Shown: positions 34,743 to 45,901 of the stretch, one piece after another | Numbering within the stretch: the first letter of the stretch is position 1 | How the letters are laid out: every line of letters starts with the position of its first letter | Assembly: GCA_031274415.1 (NCBI GenBank) | Contig: JAISQD010000043.1 | Coordinates: forward strand, 1 to 64,000 | DNA: 64,000 nucleotides | Reading direction: 5' to 3' | Origin: Tannerellaceae bacterium | GTDB taxonomy: Bacteria > Bacteroidota > Bacteroidia > Bacteroidales > Tannerellaceae | The notes under the pieces: model-generated | What the model was told of the DNA's origin: nothing | Databases searched by the model: none | What the model saw: the letters and a program-made list of their open reading frames with translations, nothing else | Position numbers and translations under genes: made by a program

Positions 34743-35357
34743 ATGAAAGGATTGTTGCCCTGCTTACTGCCGGATCGTGTAGAGGCCGGTTGCGACGAAG
34801 CCGGACGCGGATGCCTGGCGGGAGCGGTATTTGCGGCGGCGGTCATTCTCCCCCCCGGGTTCCGGCACGACGAATTGAACGACAGCAAGCAATTGAGCGA
34901 AAAGAGGCGGTATGCCTTGCGTATGGTGATCGAACAGGAGGCCGCTTGCTGGGCGATCGGTATGGCGTCGCCCGAAGAGATCGACCGGATCAATATCCTG
35001 AACGCCTCCTTCCTGGCCATGCACCGGGCGATAGAAAAACTGACAGTCGCTCCTGAGCATCTCCTTATCGACGGAAACCGCTTCACTCCTTACCCCGACA
35101 TACCGCATACAACAATCATAAAAGGCGACGGGAAATACCTCAGTATCGCCGCCGCCTCTATCCTTGCAAAAACCTGGCGCGACGATTACATGAAGGCCTT
35201 AGACAGGGAATATCCCCAATACGGCTGGAAACAGAATAAAGGTTATCCGACCCTGACGCACCGCCGGATGATCCAACAATCGGGCATCACCCCCTACCAC
35301 CGCAAAACATTCACCCTTCTACACTCCCAGCCGGTCTTACCCTTCGATGACCTGTAA
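34743..35357 (+). CDS. rnhB: ribonuclease HII
   Basis: Degrades the RNA strand of RNA-DNA hybrids and excises single ribonucleotides. The 204-residue protein has the active-site motif CDEAGRG (Asp18, Glu19), LIDGNRF and the [10 protein letters not shown] segment of RNase HII. It starts 1 bp after sufS stops and is followed at 25 bp by the convergent secreted protease gene. Confidence 0.96.
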   Translation: MKGLLPCLLPDRVEAGCDEAGRGCLAGAVFAAAVILPPGFRHDELNDSKQLSEKRRYALRMVIEQEAACWAIGMASPEEIDRINILNASFLAMHRAIEKLTVAPEHLLIDGNRFTPYPDIPHTTIIKGDGKYLSIAAASILAKTWRDDYMKALDREYPQYGWKQNKGYPTLTHRRMIQQSGITPYHRKTFTLLHSQPVLPFDDL

Positions 35358-35382
35358 TCGCGCCACCCTCGTCTTTCCCACA

Positions 35383-37653
35383 TTAAAATACGATCTTTTG
35401 CGAATGAAAGAGGGGCGCCTGGCCTTGCGCCTCTACCCTGAGGGTGGCAATATACACTCCCGCAGGGATGGAGGGGAGGGGTAGGGTCGCCATGTTACCC
35501 TTGATCGTTGCCCGGTGGAGAAGCCGGCCATCTGCTGAATACAGGGCAAAGCCGGTCGTTTCCGCCTGATCGGGAAGGACAAGGTAGAGGGTCTTTTCCC
35601 CCTTACCGATACATATCCGTACGGCGGGATCATCCTGCACAATTTTCTCGTCAGAGGTCTCGTCCTTTGTATATTGGACGACCGGGTCGACGAACAGGGA
35701 AGAGTTAAACGGCATGGGTGTATAGGCCGACGCTTTTGTCCATACCCCCCGATACTTAATCCAAGCGGTATTGCGGCTGGTCGCGCCTTTGGGGAGGTTG
35801 TATACGGCAAAGGAAGAGGTAGCGGGCGAAACGATGGTATACCCGATATAGAATGAGCCGGATACTTTTACGGGATTCGCAAACTTGACAAAACTCTCCT
35901 GGCTGCGGGCGAGCGGCTTTTCCGTTTCCTGGAACGCGTTGTCGCCGGTATTGGTGTATGTGGGATAGAACTTCGTCGTGTAAAGGGGCGTTCCAGGCTT
36001 CTCGCCGCCGCTGTATACGGTAACGGTTACCTCCATTTCTTTTAGGGTTTCGGTAAGGGAAGGCGTCACTAAATAGGTTCCGTACAGGGTGGCCTCTTTG
36101 TTGATCGAATACTCTTCCGCATACTCATTCGTCCCTACCGTATTGGTTCCGAAAAGATTCCCGCCGGCGGGTGAAGGGAGCTTGGTTATTTCAATCACCT
36201 CCTGCAACCTGTTTTCATAGATATTGCTTAAACGGTAACAGGGATTTGAGGCATAAGGATCCAACCCGTTACATTGCGTGAGGCTTTTGTCATTTGCCGG
36301 GTTAAGCCAACAGTTAAGCTGCTCGTTTTCTTTCTCCGAATTTTTCCATGCCTTGTGTAAGGCGTAATAGTAATCTCTTTCCGGTTTGTAGCAGTAGGAT
36401 TCGCCGGCAGTCAAAAGCCCGACTATACGGTTCTCCGAGTCAAAGAGGGGGGAACCGGAAGAGCCTCCGGCCGTGCATCCCGTTTGCCATCGCCCAACCA
36501 GCCAGTGTACATCCCGGGAAAAGGAAGTTCCCGGGATGCTAACCGTCGTCAGAACCAGGGCGCCTTCGGTGCGGGATATCCTTTTGGTAGAGCCGCCCGG
36601 ATGGTGAATGCCTGTGTAAATGGGCTTTCCTCCCTTCTCGTCAATGTTCCATCCGGCGTAATAGGGTTGGTAATAAACGGGCGGCTTCTCCAGCAATTCC
36701 AGCAATGCCATATCGTTCTTCTCATACACAGCCCTGTAGGCGGCGGAGGCGACGGACTGCTCTTCCGTCCCCCGTATCACGGTATCGCAGAGAGGGCTTT
36801 TATAATTGAAAAAACAGACGATGCTACCCGCTACCTTTTCGTAATCGGGGTTGGTGATCTCAAAATTTTTGTTCAGGCAATGGGATGCCGTCAGCAGGTA
36901 GGGCTTTCCATCGTTGGAGGCATTATTCACCAAAACGCCCGAACACACCACACTCCCGTTGATGATCAATAATACCACGCTTCGCTCAATGGGATCGAAT
37001 GCCTCTTCCCCTCCGTAACAGACGGGAGAGGGCATACAGGTAAAGTCATACCTGGGGTCATCCCCTGCCGGCTCGGCTCCCCTCAGGAGGTTGCGGTATC
37101 CGTGATTCACCTCGCCGATGGTTAATTTCCCCGGGAAAGAGGCCTGGACGGGTTCGTGGTATTCGACAATGAGTTCGTCGCCGGTAACGGGAGCGATAGG
37201 CAGGATACCCAACGCCGAATTGTTCAACCGGTTGAAAGAGCCTAACACATGCGTCTGGGATGGGTTATAGACAAACACCTGGGCGCCTTCGGGCAGTTCA
37301 TATTCCGTAAACAGAATGTTGATGGAAAAGGCGCCTTTGGAGCGGATGCCCAGTCTCCAGATCCGTGTCCCGTCCGGCAAGGTCAGGGAGGAGCCGGAAT
37401 TGCTGCGGTTATAGTGTGTCATAAACTTATAGGCAAAACGGTATCCGCTTCTCAAGCCGCTCTCCTCCAGGGAGTCGGCGCGTAGCTGCTCTTTCAGGTC
37501 GAAAGCGGGCATCTCTTCAAAGAAGCCGTCTGAGGAATACCGGGTCTGTACAAAAGGGATCGGCGTTCCGCCATGGCTTACCTGCGCCCGGACGACACCC
37601 GGGATCAACAGCGGCAACAGGGCGATTAGATAGACAAAACTGTTTCTTTTCAT
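35383..37653 (-). CDS. secreted trypsin-like serine protease with type IX secretion-type C-terminal domain
   Basis: A 756-residue exported protease resembling lysyl-endopeptidase-like S1 enzymes. A signal peptide (about 1-23, ending VVRAQ) precedes a propeptide-like beta region; the protease domain has the intact triad H258 (LLTASHCLN), D314 ([10 protein letters not shown]) and S399 (GGSSGSPLF). The last ~65 residues ([33 protein letters not shown]) have the form of a type A T9SS sorting domain. The frame can begin a few codons earlier at GTG or ATG; the ATG giving [13 protein letters not shown] is the best signal peptide. It is monocistronic and convergent with rnhB. Confidence 0.85.
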   Translation of the reverse strand: MKRNSFVYLIALLPLLIPGVVRAQVSHGGTPIPFVQTRYSSDGFFEEMPAFDLKEQLRADSLEESGLRSGYRFAYKFMTHYNRSNSGSSLTLPDGTRIWRLGIRSKGAFSINILFTEYELPEGAQVFVYNPSQTHVLGSFNRLNNSALGILPIAPVTGDELIVEYHEPVQASFPGKLTIGEVNHGYRNLLRGAEPAGDDPRYDFTCMPSPVCYGGEEAFDPIERSVVLLIINGSVVCSGVLVNNASNDGKPYLLTASHCLNKNFEITNPDYEKVAGSIVCFFNYKSPLCDTVIRGTEEQSVASAAYRAVYEKNDMALLELLEKPPVYYQPYYAGWNIDEKGGKPIYTGIHHPGGSTKRISRTEGALVLTTVSIPGTSFSRDVHWLVGRWQTGCTAGGSSGSPLFDSENRIVGLLTAGESYCYKPERDYYYALHKAWKNSEKENEQLNCWLNPANDKSLTQCNGLDPYASNPCYRLSNIYENRLQEVIEITKLPSPAGGNLFGTNTVGTNEYAEEYSINKEATLYGTYLVTPSLTETLKEMEVTVTVYSGGEKPGTPLYTTKFYPTYTNTGDNAFQETEKPLARSQESFVKFANPVKVSGSFYIGYTIVSPATSSFAVYNLPKGATSRNTAWIKYRGVWTKASAYTPMPFNSSLFVDPVVQYTKDETSDEKIVQDDPAVRICIGKGEKTLYLVLPDQAETTGFALYSADGRLLHRATIKGNMATLPLPSIPAGVYIATLRVEAQGQAPLFHSQKIVF

Positions 37654-37729
37654 ATCATACATCACATTTCAAGTAAAGGCTTTTCGCTTCACAGCGGGTG
37701 CAAGTTACGACTTTTCAATAAATAATCCA

Positions 37730-37737
37730 TATCTTTG
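37730..37737 (+). promoter_or_regulatory. -7 promoter box for fumarase
   Basis: TATCTTTG matches TAnnTTTG, with a leader of about 43 nt. Confidence 0.65.
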
Positions 37738-37786
37738 CCTCTTCAATCGACAACGAATAGTTTATTACATATTAAAATATAGCGAT

Positions 37787-39418
37787 ATGGCAATACCTCC
37801 ATTCAAGTATCAGGAGCCGTTCCCGATGGGAAAAGATACGACCGAGTATTATCTGCTTACAAAAGAGCATGTGTCTGTTACCGTTTTTGAAGGGAAAGAG
37901 ATATTAAAAATTGAAAGCGAAGGGTTAACGAAGATGGCTCATGCCGCCTTTCGCGATGTGGCTTTCTTTTTGCGCCCCGAACATCAGGCGCAGGTGTCAA
38001 GGATTCTTTCCGATCCCGAGGCGAGTGATAACGACAAGTTTGTCGCGCTGACTTTCCTTCGTAATGCAGAGGTGTCGGCAAAAGGGAAACTGCCTTTCTG
38101 CCAGGATACGGGAACAGCGATCATTACCGGAAAGAAGGGGCAACAGGTATGGACGGAAGGAAATGACGAGGAGGCTATTTCCAAAGGGGTATACCAAACA
38201 TATACGGAAGAAAACCTGCGTTACTCCCAGAATGCGCCCTTGGATATGTATAAAGAGGTCAATACGGGATGTAACCTTCCTGCCCAGATTGATTTATACG
38301 CCGTGCAAGGGAATGAATACAAGTTCCTTTGTATCGCCAAGGGGGGCGGATCGGCAAACAAAACCTACCTGTATCAGGAGACAAAAGCGCTGCTGACACC
38401 CCAAACGCTGCTCCCCTATCTTGTCGGGAAGATGAAAACGCTGGGGACAGCCGCCTGTCCTCCCTATCATATTGCTTTCGTCATTGGCGGCACTTCCGCT
38501 GAAGTCAACCTGAAAACCGTCAAGCTGGCTTCCGCCCATTATTACGACCACCTGCCGGTAGAGGGGAACGAAGGTGGACAGGCGTTCCGTGATATCGAGT
38601 TGGAAAAGCAGGTACTGGAAGAGGCTTACCGGATCGGTTTGGGCGCCCAGTTCGGAGGAAAATATTTCGCACATGATATCCGTATCATCCGTTTGCCCCG
38701 TCACGGCGCCTCCTGTCCGGTAGGAATGGGCGTCTCCTGTTCGGCAGACCGCAACATCAAGGCCAAGATCAACAAAGAGGGTATATGGATTGAAAAATTA
38801 GAAACAAATCCGGGACGTTTTATTCCTGAAGAGATGCGGAAAGCCGGCGAAGGCGAAGCGGTAAAGATCAACCTGAACCAGCCTATGGCGGATATCCTGA
38901 AAGAGCTGGACAAATACCCTGTCTCCACCCGCCTTTCCCTGTCGGGGACGATCGTAGTAGGCCGCGACATGGCACATGCCAAATTGAAAGAGCGTATCGA
39001 CGCCGGTAAGGGATTGCCGCAGTATATCAAAGACCATCCCGTCTATTATGCCGGGCCGGCAAAAACGCCCGAAGGAATGGCTTCCGGTTCGTTTGGCCCG
39101 ACGACGGCCGGGCGTATGGATTCTTATGTAGACCTGTTTCAGGAAAACGGCGGCAGCATGATCATGATCGCCAAAGGAAACCGCAGCGGGGAGGTGACGG
39201 AAGCCTGCCGGAAACACGGCGGATTCTATTTGGGGAGTATCGGCGGGCCGGCTGCCGTGCTGGCGCAGGAAAGCATCAGGAAGGTAGAATGCCTTGAATA
39301 CCCTGAATTGGGGATGGAAGCGATCTGGAAAATCGACGTGGAAAACTTTCCCGCCTTTATCTTGGTGGACAATAAGGGAAATGATTTCTTTAAACAGCTA
39401 TCCCCCCGCTGTTGTTGA
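37787..39418 (+). CDS. fumB: class I (iron-sulfur) fumarate hydratase
   Basis: Interconverts fumarate and malate using an oxygen-sensitive [4Fe-4S] cluster; in Bacteroidales it serves the reductive branch that ends in succinate/propionate. The 543-residue single-chain form fuses the alpha and beta parts. Cluster ligand segments are visible: [10 protein letters not shown] near 105, [10 protein letters not shown] and GVSCSADRN. The C-terminal part has the [15 protein letters not shown] and [10 protein letters not shown] motifs. A hairpin directly at the stop codon probably ends the transcript. Whether it should be called fumA or fumB cannot be decided. Confidence 0.95.
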   Translation: MAIPPFKYQEPFPMGKDTTEYYLLTKEHVSVTVFEGKEILKIESEGLTKMAHAAFRDVAFFLRPEHQAQVSRILSDPEASDNDKFVALTFLRNAEVSAKGKLPFCQDTGTAIITGKKGQQVWTEGNDEEAISKGVYQTYTEENLRYSQNAPLDMYKEVNTGCNLPAQIDLYAVQGNEYKFLCIAKGGGSANKTYLYQETKALLTPQTLLPYLVGKMKTLGTAACPPYHIAFVIGGTSAEVNLKTVKLASAHYYDHLPVEGNEGGQAFRDIELEKQVLEEAYRIGLGAQFGGKYFAHDIRIIRLPRHGASCPVGMGVSCSADRNIKAKINKEGIWIEKLETNPGRFIPEEMRKAGEGEAVKINLNQPMADILKELDKYPVSTRLSLSGTIVVGRDMAHAKLKERIDAGKGLPQYIKDHPVYYAGPAKTPEGMASGSFGPTTAGRMDSYVDLFQENGGSMIMIAKGNRSGEVTEACRKHGGFYLGSIGGPAAVLAQESIRKVECLEYPELGMEAIWKIDVENFPAFILVDNKGNDFFKQLSPRCC

Positions 39419-39437
39419 AGAAACGACCGTTTCTTTT
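39418..39437 (+). terminator. terminator-like hairpin after fumarase
   Basis: AAGAAAC and GTTTCTT form a 7-bp stem with a GACC loop, followed by TT; it begins at the last base of the stop codon. Confidence 0.55.
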
Positions 39438-39478
39438 AAATAATTCGGTCTATCTCTTGTACAATCAATTTTATTCCC

Positions 39479-39486
39479 TATATTTG
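39479..39486 (+). promoter_or_regulatory. -7 promoter box for the NifX-like gene
   Basis: TATATTTG matches TAnnTTTG, 31 bp before the ATG. Confidence 0.62.
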
Positions 39487-39517
39487 AAGGAGTAAAATTG
39501 AAACAAGCTAAACCGGT

Positions 39518-39811
39518 ATGAAAATTGCGTTATTATTAAGAGGTAAAAAACAGTCAAAGACTGACGGACATATTAACCATGCTGTTGTCTTTGAGATTGA
39601 GAAGGACAAGGTTGTTGGCGTTGAAAGCGAGATACTGGAATCAAAAGATGCCAAATACCTGTCGTTTTGGGCGCTCACAAAGAAAGTAAAAGAGATTTAT
39701 ATCCCCGATATGGACGAGCATCTCCGAGCTTTCTTCAGAAAGATGGGAATTCGTGTCAAAAAATACGATGAGCTAACAGATGACAGATTGTTCCAAACGT
39801 TTATTTTATAA
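39518..39811 (+). CDS. small protein resembling the NifX/NifB cofactor-binding fold
   Basis: A 97-residue soluble protein. The order of segments (MKIALLLRGKKQSKTDGHINH, AVVFEIEKDKVVGVES split by charged turns, then a C-terminal ALTKKVKEIYIPDMDEHLRAFF) parallels the dinitrogenase iron-molybdenum cofactor domain, but the usual metal-binding histidines and cysteines are few. The function is unknown; I would not link it with nitrogen fixation, as no nif genes are present. It has its own promoter and is separate from the DUF4271 operon that follows. Confidence 0.6.
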   Translation: MKIALLLRGKKQSKTDGHINHAVVFEIEKDKVVGVESEILESKDAKYLSFWALTKKVKEIYIPDMDEHLRAFFRKMGIRVKKYDELTDDRLFQTFIL

Positions 39812-39856
39812 CTTCCAAAGGACGGCAGGGGAGCGTTTTCCTATTGTATTTATTTT

Positions 39857-39864
39857 TATCTTTG
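39857..39864 (+). promoter_or_regulatory. -7 promoter box for DUF4271-hemD-rnpA-yidD
   Basis: TATCTTTG matches TAnnTTTG, 20 bp before the DUF4271 ATG. Confidence 0.65.
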
Positions 39865-39883
39865 CGACGTAAAACAGCTTTGC

Positions 39884-40609
39884 ATGGATATTTTTGAAGG
39901 ATATGTCGGTATACGTCTATGGGATGAACAGTTGGTGAATGATGTGATCTTTTCACTGCTGCTTGTACAACTTATCGCTTTTTCGTTGGTGTTCCGGTCG
40001 AATTTACACCTGTTCCTGAAAATGATGAAAGATGTTTTCTACTTCAGGGAACGGCATAGCATCTTTGAGAATGTGACGGGAAACGATTTTTTCTATACCG
40101 CTTTTATGACCTTCCAGACCCTCTCCCTCTGTTCGATTGCAGCATACATTGCCGGTAAGAATCTGGGATATATTAACTACCCTGATTTATCGACAAATCT
40201 GTTTTCGATCGGTCTTATTTTTTTTGTCCTGCTCTCCTTTTACCTGTTTAAACAGGTGATCTATAATGCACTGGGAAGCGTATTTGCAAAACCGGGGAAC
40301 CATGCGCTTTGGAGAACAAATTACCATGCGATAACCGGTCTGTGGGGTATCCTGTTATATATTCCTGTTTTGTGGTTGGTTTTTGTTGGGGCGCAAATAA
40401 CCATTCCGGTTATTTTATTCGTTTTTTTCTACATTGTATACCGTTTTACGGTACTTTATAAGACAATTCGAATATTTCATTTCGGAAAAACTGGTTTTAT
40501 ATATATTATTTTGTACCTTTGCGCCCAAGAAATCTTACCTCTTGTATTTCTATATAAAGGTACGGTGTATTTGTATAACTTTATTGATGGAAACACTATA
40601 TGGCATTGA
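39884..40609 (+). CDS. DUF4271 membrane protein
   Basis: A 241-residue integral membrane protein with about six helices and several aromatic-rich loops (FRSNLHLFLKMMKDVFYFRERHS, NALGSVFAKPGNHALWRTNYH), typical of DUF4271, which in Bacteroidetes is regularly encoded directly upstream of uroporphyrinogen-III synthase. Function is unknown. It overlaps hemD by 10 bp, so translation of the two is coupled. Confidence 0.88.
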   Translation: MDIFEGYVGIRLWDEQLVNDVIFSLLLVQLIAFSLVFRSNLHLFLKMMKDVFYFRERHSIFENVTGNDFFYTAFMTFQTLSLCSIAAYIAGKNLGYINYPDLSTNLFSIGLIFFVLLSFYLFKQVIYNALGSVFAKPGNHALWRTNYHAITGLWGILLYIPVLWLVFVGAQITIPVILFVFFYIVYRFTVLYKTIRIFHFGKTGFIYIILYLCAQEILPLVFLYKGTVYLYNFIDGNTIWH

Positions 40610-41373
40610 ATATCAAAAAATTGCTGGTATCTCAACCGAAGCCTGCATCAGAAAAGTCCCCATATTTCGATATCGCTGAAAAATATGGCGTAGAAATTGA
40701 TTTTAGACCGTTTATAAAAGTAGAATCTGTCTCTGCAAAAGAATTTAGGCAACAACGTATTTCAGTCTTAGATCATACCGCCGTTATTTTCACTGCCCGC
40801 ACAGCAATAGATCATTTCTTTCATCTTTGTGAAGAATTGAGAATCGTTATTCCGGAAGGGATGAAGTATTTCTGCATGACGGAAGCTATTGCGGTATACC
40901 TGCAAAAGTATACGGTATACAGGAAACGTAAAATCTTTTTCGCACAGACGGGAAAGACGGAAGAATTGGTCACTATTATCGGGAAACATGCGAAGGAGGT
41001 CTATCTTGCTCCCGTATCCGATGTACATAAAGATGATCTTTTTACCCTGATGGAGACGAAAAAAATCCGTTATACAAAGGCCGTGATGTTCCGTACGGTA
41101 AGTAATGACTTTGCGAAAGAGGAGAAGTTCGATTATGACATGTTGCTTTTCTTCAGCCCGTCGGGGATCACCTCTTTGCTGAAAAACTTTCCGGATTTTA
41201 AACAAGACAACGTTAAAATCGGCTGCTTTGGCCCTACTACTGCGAAAGCTGTGAAGGAGGCCGGATTCCATCTGGATGTGGAAGCTCCGACTCCTGAAGC
41301 GCCTTCCATGACGGCGGCATTGGAGCTATACCTCAAAAGGGAGCTGGCCAACGGTAAAAAGAATGACCGATAA
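40600..41373 (+). CDS. hemD: uroporphyrinogen-III synthase
   Basis: Cyclises hydroxymethylbilane to uroporphyrinogen III in haem/corrinoid synthesis. The 257-residue protein has the family's two-domain pattern with few invariant motifs; recognisable parts are LDHTAVIFTARTAIDHFF, DMLLFFSPSGITSLL and IGCFGPTTAKAVKEAGFHLDVEA, the latter being the family signature. It overlaps the genes on both sides (10 bp with DUF4271, 11 bp with rnpA). No other hem gene is in the window. Confidence 0.92.
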   Translation: MALNIKKLLVSQPKPASEKSPYFDIAEKYGVEIDFRPFIKVESVSAKEFRQQRISVLDHTAVIFTARTAIDHFFHLCEELRIVIPEGMKYFCMTEAIAVYLQKYTVYRKRKIFFAQTGKTEELVTIIGKHAKEVYLAPVSDVHKDDLFTLMETKKIRYTKAVMFRTVSNDFAKEEKFDYDMLLFFSPSGITSLLKNFPDFKQDNVKIGCFGPTTAKAVKEAGFHLDVEAPTPEAPSMTAALELYLKRELANGKKNDR

Positions 41374-41755
41374 AAGGTATACCCTTTCGAAGAAGGAACG
41401 CCTGTCATGGAAACGGTCTATTGATTTACTTTTCGAAAAGGGGCAGTCGTTCGTCGCTTTTCCCTTACGGGTGATCTATTTGTCCACCGCAGAAAAGTTG
41501 CCGGCTCCTGTCTGTATGATGGTTAGCGTTCCGAAAAGGAACATCAAACGCGCAGTCGGGCGTAACTTGATCAAACGTCGGATACGCGAAGCCTACCGGA
41601 TACATAAACATGATCCGCTCGAGCCTTTGAATGAAAGGGAGAAATATCTGATGGTGGCTTTCCTATACCTTGATAAAGAGGCGCGCCCGTTTGCAGAGAT
41701 AGAAAAAGCGATGACGAAAGCCATCAACAGGATAGGTCAAAACAGCATGTTATGA
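41363..41755 (+). CDS. rnpA: ribonuclease P protein component
   Basis: Protein subunit of RNase P, which matures tRNA 5' ends. The 130-residue protein carries the RNR signature region ([24 protein letters not shown]) and the N-terminal [20 protein letters not shown]. In many bacteria rnpA follows rpmH; here, as in other Bacteroidetes, it follows hemD and overlaps it by 11 bp. It overlaps yidD by 4 bp. Confidence 0.95.
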   Translation: MTDKRYTLSKKERLSWKRSIDLLFEKGQSFVAFPLRVIYLSTAEKLPAPVCMMVSVPKRNIKRAVGRNLIKRRIREAYRIHKHDPLEPLNEREKYLMVAFLYLDKEARPFAEIEKAMTKAINRIGQNSML

Positions 41756-41973
41756 GACGCTTTTTTATCACACTTTTCCTGTTGCCGGTCTATTTCTACA
41801 AATATTGTATCTCCCCGTTGACTCCGGCATCCTGCCGGTTCGTTCCCTCTTGCTCCGAATATGCCTTGCAGGCGGTTAGGAAATATGGCCCGGTAAAGGG
41901 TTTTTACCTTTCCTTCAAACGCTTTCTCCGCTGCAATCCGTGGGGAGGAAGCGGGTATGATCCGGTACCGTGA
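41752..41973 (+). CDS. yidD: membrane protein insertion efficiency factor YidD
   Basis: A 73-residue peripheral membrane protein that assists YidC-dependent insertion. The signature [20 protein letters not shown] and the late [13 protein letters not shown] are both present. It overlaps rnpA by ATGA. The usual downstream yidC is not adjacent. Confidence 0.96.
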   Translation: MRRFFITLFLLPVYFYKYCISPLTPASCRFVPSCSEYALQAVRKYGPVKGFYLSFKRFLRCNPWGGSGYDPVP

Positions 41974-42039
41974 CGGCGCCCTTCGCCTGTGACAGGGAAA
42001 ATGTTCGCCGGGTTTTCCCATTTAATTTCAGAAAATACG

Positions 42040-42047
42040 TACCTTTG
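42040..42047 (+). promoter_or_regulatory. -7 promoter box for tyrS
   Basis: TACCTTTG matches TAnnTTTG. Confidence 0.65.
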
Positions 42048-42093
42048 CCCGCATTCCATGACGGACTAATTTAACATGTTATCAATTAATACG

Positions 42094-43386
42094 ATGAACT
42101 TTGTAGAAGAATTAAGGTGGAGGGGCATGATTCATGATATGATGCCCGGAACAGAGGAGCAATTACAGAAAGAGATGACTTCGGCATATGTAGGGATCGA
42201 CCCGACAGCCGATTCCTTACATATCGGCCATTTGGTCAGCATCATGATGTTAAAGCATTTCCAGCGTGCGGGGCATCGTCCGATCGCTCTCGTGGGAGGG
42301 GCGACAGGTATGATCGGCGACCCGTCGATGAAGTCGGCCGAACGTCGTTTGCTGGATGAAGCGACTCTCCGTCATAACCAGGAAAAGATAAAAAAACAGT
42401 TGGCCAAATTTCTTGATTTCGATTCGAATGCGCCCAATGCCGCCAAATTGGTGAACAACTATGACTGGATGAAAGAGTATACCTTCCTCGATTTCATTCG
42501 CGACATCGGCAAACATCTCACCGTTAACTACATGATGGCAAAAGACTCGGTAAAAAAGCGGCTAAGCTCCGACTCGAACGTCGGCTTATCGTTTACCGAA
42601 TTTTCCTACCAGTTACTACAAGGATATGATTTCCTGTACCTGTACCAGGAAGAGGGTTGCCGCCTGCAAATGGGAGGATCCGACCAGTGGGGGAATATTA
42701 CGACAGGGACGGAATTAATCCGCCGTAAGACCGGAAGCGAGGCTTATGCCCTTGTTTGTCCCCTCATCACAAAAGCCGATGGGACGAAATTCGGGAAAAC
42801 AGAACATGGAAACGTATGGTTGGACAGGCGGTATACTTCCCCATATGCATTTTATCAATTCTGGCTGAATGTGAGTGATGCCGATGCGGCGAAATACATG
42901 AAGATATTTACGGATTTAGATCAGGAAACCATTGCTTCGTTAGAAGCGGAACAGGCGGAAGCGCCCCATTTGCGTCCGCTCCAGAAACGGTTGGCGAAAG
43001 AGATCACCGGTATGGTGCACTCGCCGGAAGATGTTGAAATGGCGGTGGCGGCATCCGATATCCTGTTTGGCCATTCAACGTCCGAATCATTAAAAAAGAT
43101 AGACGAAGAAACGCTGTTGGCTGTGTTTGATGGCGTACCGCAATTCGAGATTTCTAAAGACGAATTGTCCGGCGGAATAAAAGCCATTGATTTATTGACC
43201 GAAAAAGCGGCGGTATTCCCTTCAAAGGGAGAAATGCGCAAACTTGTCCAGAATGGCGGGGTCAGCGTGAATAAAGAACGATTGGACGAAACAGATGTTG
43301 TCATAAACGCCTCTTCCCTTTTAAACGGGACGTATTTACTGGTGCAAAGAGGCAAGAAAAATTACTATCTGCTGATCGCCAAATAA
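42094..43386 (+). CDS. tyrS: tyrosine--tRNA ligase
   Basis: Class I aminoacyl-tRNA synthetase charging tRNA-Tyr. The ATG giving [19 protein letters not shown] is chosen because this is the family N-terminus; another in-frame ATG lies 18 bases upstream. The HIGH motif (SLHIGHL, near residue 42), GGSDQWGNI and KFGKT signature ([13 protein letters not shown]) are present, followed by a C-terminal S4 RNA-binding domain (about 360-430, [15 protein letters not shown]). The gene is monocistronic. Confidence 0.96.
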   Translation: MNFVEELRWRGMIHDMMPGTEEQLQKEMTSAYVGIDPTADSLHIGHLVSIMMLKHFQRAGHRPIALVGGATGMIGDPSMKSAERRLLDEATLRHNQEKIKKQLAKFLDFDSNAPNAAKLVNNYDWMKEYTFLDFIRDIGKHLTVNYMMAKDSVKKRLSSDSNVGLSFTEFSYQLLQGYDFLYLYQEEGCRLQMGGSDQWGNITTGTELIRRKTGSEAYALVCPLITKADGTKFGKTEHGNVWLDRRYTSPYAFYQFWLNVSDADAAKYMKIFTDLDQETIASLEAEQAEAPHLRPLQKRLAKEITGMVHSPEDVEMAVAASDILFGHSTSESLKKIDEETLLAVFDGVPQFEISKDELSGGIKAIDLLTEKAAVFPSKGEMRKLVQNGGVSVNKERLDETDVVINASSLLNGTYLLVQRGKKNYYLLIAK

Positions 43387-43434
43387 TGAAAATTTAATTT
43401 GTGACAAAGCTATCAGAATTGAATAAACTTTGAT

Positions 43435-43442
43435 TACATTTG
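43435..43442 (+). promoter_or_regulatory. -7 promoter box for pnp
   Basis: TACATTTG matches TAnnTTTG, 40 bp before the ATG. Confidence 0.6.
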
Positions 43443-43482
43443 TACTGATTTTTACAGATAGAAAAATAAGACAAAGAAAACT

Positions 43483-45714
43483 ATGGTTAATCCGATTAAC
43501 AAGACGATTGATTTGGGTGATGGAAGAAGTATCACCATCGAAACCGGTAAATTGGCCAAACAGGCGGATGGCTCTGTGACCGTCCGGATGGGTAATACCG
43601 TATTACTCGCTGCTGTAACGGCGGCAAAAGAGGCTAACCCCGGCGTTGATTTTATGCCGCTGCAAGTAGAGTACAAAGAAAAATTTTCCGCGTATGGCCG
43701 TTTTCCGGGAGGCTTCATGAAAAGGGAGGGCAAAGCGTCCGACTATGAGATTCTTACTTCACGACTGGTAGACCGTGCGCTCCGTCCGCTTTTCCCGGAC
43801 AACTATCATGCCGAAGTATATGTACATATCATATTATACTCCGCTGATGGCTCCGACATGCCCGACGCATTGGCCGGTTTGGCCGCGTCAGCTGCATTGG
43901 CCGTATCCGATATCCCCTTTAACGGGCCTATTTCGGAAGTGCGTGTAGCGCGTATCGATGGGAAATTCGTGATCAACCCGACATTCGATAATCTGGAGAA
44001 GGCCGATATTGATATTATGGTCGGTGCAACCCTCGACAACATCATGATGGTAGAGGGGGAAATGAGCGAAGTACAGGAATCGGAGATGCTGGAAGCGATT
44101 AAATTCGCCCATGAAGCGATCAAGGTACAGTGCCAAGCCCAATTAGAGCTGGCCGAAGCCTGTGGCAAAACCGTCAAGCGGACATACGAACACGAAGTAA
44201 ACGACGACGCGCTTCGTCAGGACATTCGCGAAAAATGCTACGACAAGGTCTATGCCATCGCTGTTTCAGGCTCTTCCAAACACGAACGTTCCGACGCCTT
44301 TGAAGCGATCATAGAAGAGTACAAGGCCGGGCTTACGGAAGAAGAACTGGAAGAAAAAAGCGAAATGATCTCCCGTTATTACCATGACGTGGAGAAAGAG
44401 GCGATGCGCCGCGCTATCCTGGACGAAGGGAAGCGGTTAGACGGCAGAAAGACGACAGAGATCCGCCCGATCTGGTGCGAAGTCGATTACCTGCCCGGCC
44501 CTCACGGTTCCGCCGTCTTCACCAGGGGGGAAACGCAGTCGCTGACCACCGTTACGTTAGGGACAAAGGCGGACGAAAAAACAATAGACGACGTCCTCAT
44601 TCACGGGAAGGAACGCTTCCTTTTGCACTACAACTTCCCTCCTTTTTCCACCGGAGAAGCCAAAGCATCCCGCGGTGTAGGCCGCAGGGAGGTCGGGCAC
44701 GGGAATCTGGCGCATCGTGCGCTTAAACGGATGATCCCCGCCGATTACCCCTACGTAATCCGCGTCATATCCGATATACTGGAATCAAACGGCTCTTCTT
44801 CGATGGCGACCGTTTGTGCCGGGACATTAGCCCTGATGGATGCCGGCGTGCAGATCAAGAAACCGGTATCGGGTATTGCCATGGGGCTTATCTCGGAAAA
44901 TAAGGGACAGAACTATGCGATCCTTTCGGATATACTGGGCGACGAAGACCATTTGGGGGATATGGATTTTAAAGTGACCGGAACAAAAGACGGGATCACC
45001 GCCACACAAATGGATATCAAAGTAGACGGTCTCTCATATGAAATCCTCGAAAACGCCCTGGCGCAAGCGAAAGCCGGACGGATGCATATCCTTGGCAAGC
45101 TTGTCGAAGCGCAGCCCGAACCCCGTCCGGATCTGAAGCCTCATGCCCCGCGTATCGAGACGATGATCATTGGTAAAGAGTTTATCGGGGCGATTATTGG
45201 CCCGGGAGGCAAGATCATTCAAGGCATACAGGAAAAGACGGGCGCTACTATTTCGATTGAAGAAATCGACGGCGTCGGTAAGATTGAAATCGCCGGAACC
45301 AGTAAGGCGACGATCGACGCCGCCGTGAAATCAATCAAGGCTATCGTTGCCGTTCCCGAAATAGGCGAAGTCTACGAAGGAAAGATATCTTCCATTATGC
45401 CCTATGGCGCTTTTGTCGAATTTATGGCAGGGAAAGACGGCCTGCTCCATATCTCCGAAATAGATTGGAAACGGTTGGAAACAGTCGAACAATCGGGACT
45501 GAGGGAAGGAGATACCGTCGAAGTAAAATTAGTCGATATAGATCCGAAAACCGGCAAGTTCAAGCTTTCCAGAAGAGTGTTATTGCCCAAACCTGAAGGG
45601 TACGAAGAACGTCCGCCGCGACAAGATCGCGGAGACCGTGGAGATCGCGGAGACCGGAACGACCGGGGAGGAAGAGGAGACCAGTCCAGGGGAGGTTACC
45701 GCTCCAACCGGTAA
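43483..45714 (+). CDS. pnp: polyribonucleotide nucleotidyltransferase (PNPase)
   Basis: Phosphorolytic 3'-5' exoribonuclease. The 743-residue protein has two RNase PH domains (about 1-225 and 310-550), a KH domain ([22 protein letters not shown]) and an S1 domain ([21 protein letters not shown]). The C-terminal ~35 residues are a low-complexity Arg-Gly-Asp/RGG-like tail ([19 protein letters not shown]), coded by short tandem DNA repeats around 45620-45700; such tails usually add RNA affinity. A strong terminator follows, separating it from rpsA. Confidence 0.97.
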   Translation: MVNPINKTIDLGDGRSITIETGKLAKQADGSVTVRMGNTVLLAAVTAAKEANPGVDFMPLQVEYKEKFSAYGRFPGGFMKREGKASDYEILTSRLVDRALRPLFPDNYHAEVYVHIILYSADGSDMPDALAGLAASAALAVSDIPFNGPISEVRVARIDGKFVINPTFDNLEKADIDIMVGATLDNIMMVEGEMSEVQESEMLEAIKFAHEAIKVQCQAQLELAEACGKTVKRTYEHEVNDDALRQDIREKCYDKVYAIAVSGSSKHERSDAFEAIIEEYKAGLTEEELEEKSEMISRYYHDVEKEAMRRAILDEGKRLDGRKTTEIRPIWCEVDYLPGPHGSAVFTRGETQSLTTVTLGTKADEKTIDDVLIHGKERFLLHYNFPPFSTGEAKASRGVGRREVGHGNLAHRALKRMIPADYPYVIRVISDILESNGSSSMATVCAGTLALMDAGVQIKKPVSGIAMGLISENKGQNYAILSDILGDEDHLGDMDFKVTGTKDGITATQMDIKVDGLSYEILENALAQAKAGRMHILGKLVEAQPEPRPDLKPHAPRIETMIIGKEFIGAIIGPGGKIIQGIQEKTGATISIEEIDGVGKIEIAGTSKATIDAAVKSIKAIVAVPEIGEVYEGKISSIMPYGAFVEFMAGKDGLLHISEIDWKRLETVEQSGLREGDTVEVKLVDIDPKTGKFKLSRRVLLPKPEGYEERPPRQDRGDRGDRGDRNDRGGRGDQSRGGYRSNR

Positions 45715-45736
45715 AGAGAGGAACGCCCTTTTATCA

Positions 45737-45783
45737 CATACCACCATCCGCCGTTCGTGCGGGTGGTGGTATGTTTGTTTTTT
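45737..45783 (+). terminator. rho-independent terminator after pnp
   Basis: CATACCACCATCCGC (45737-45751) pairs with GCGGGTGGTGGTATG (45759-45773, one G-T pair), followed by TTTGTTTTTT. Confidence 0.85.
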
Positions 45784-45820
45784 CCTGACGAAAGTGACTA
45801 TTAATCAGAAAAAAAAGCTT

Positions 45821-45828
45821 TACCTTTG
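45821..45828 (+). promoter_or_regulatory. -7 promoter box for rpsA
   Basis: TACCTTTG matches TAnnTTTG; the leader would be about 67 nt and A+T-rich. Confidence 0.65.
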
Positions 45829-45901
45829 CATCGCTTTTGAGAATGACAATATAATGTCTAATTTATTAATTAAAAACAATCTTAGTATTAACAATTAAAG
45901 A

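Noticed and set aside
39518..39811. Nitrogenase cofactor protein
   Set aside because: The fold resemblance is weak, metal-binding residues are few and no nif genes are present, so only a fold-level description is given.
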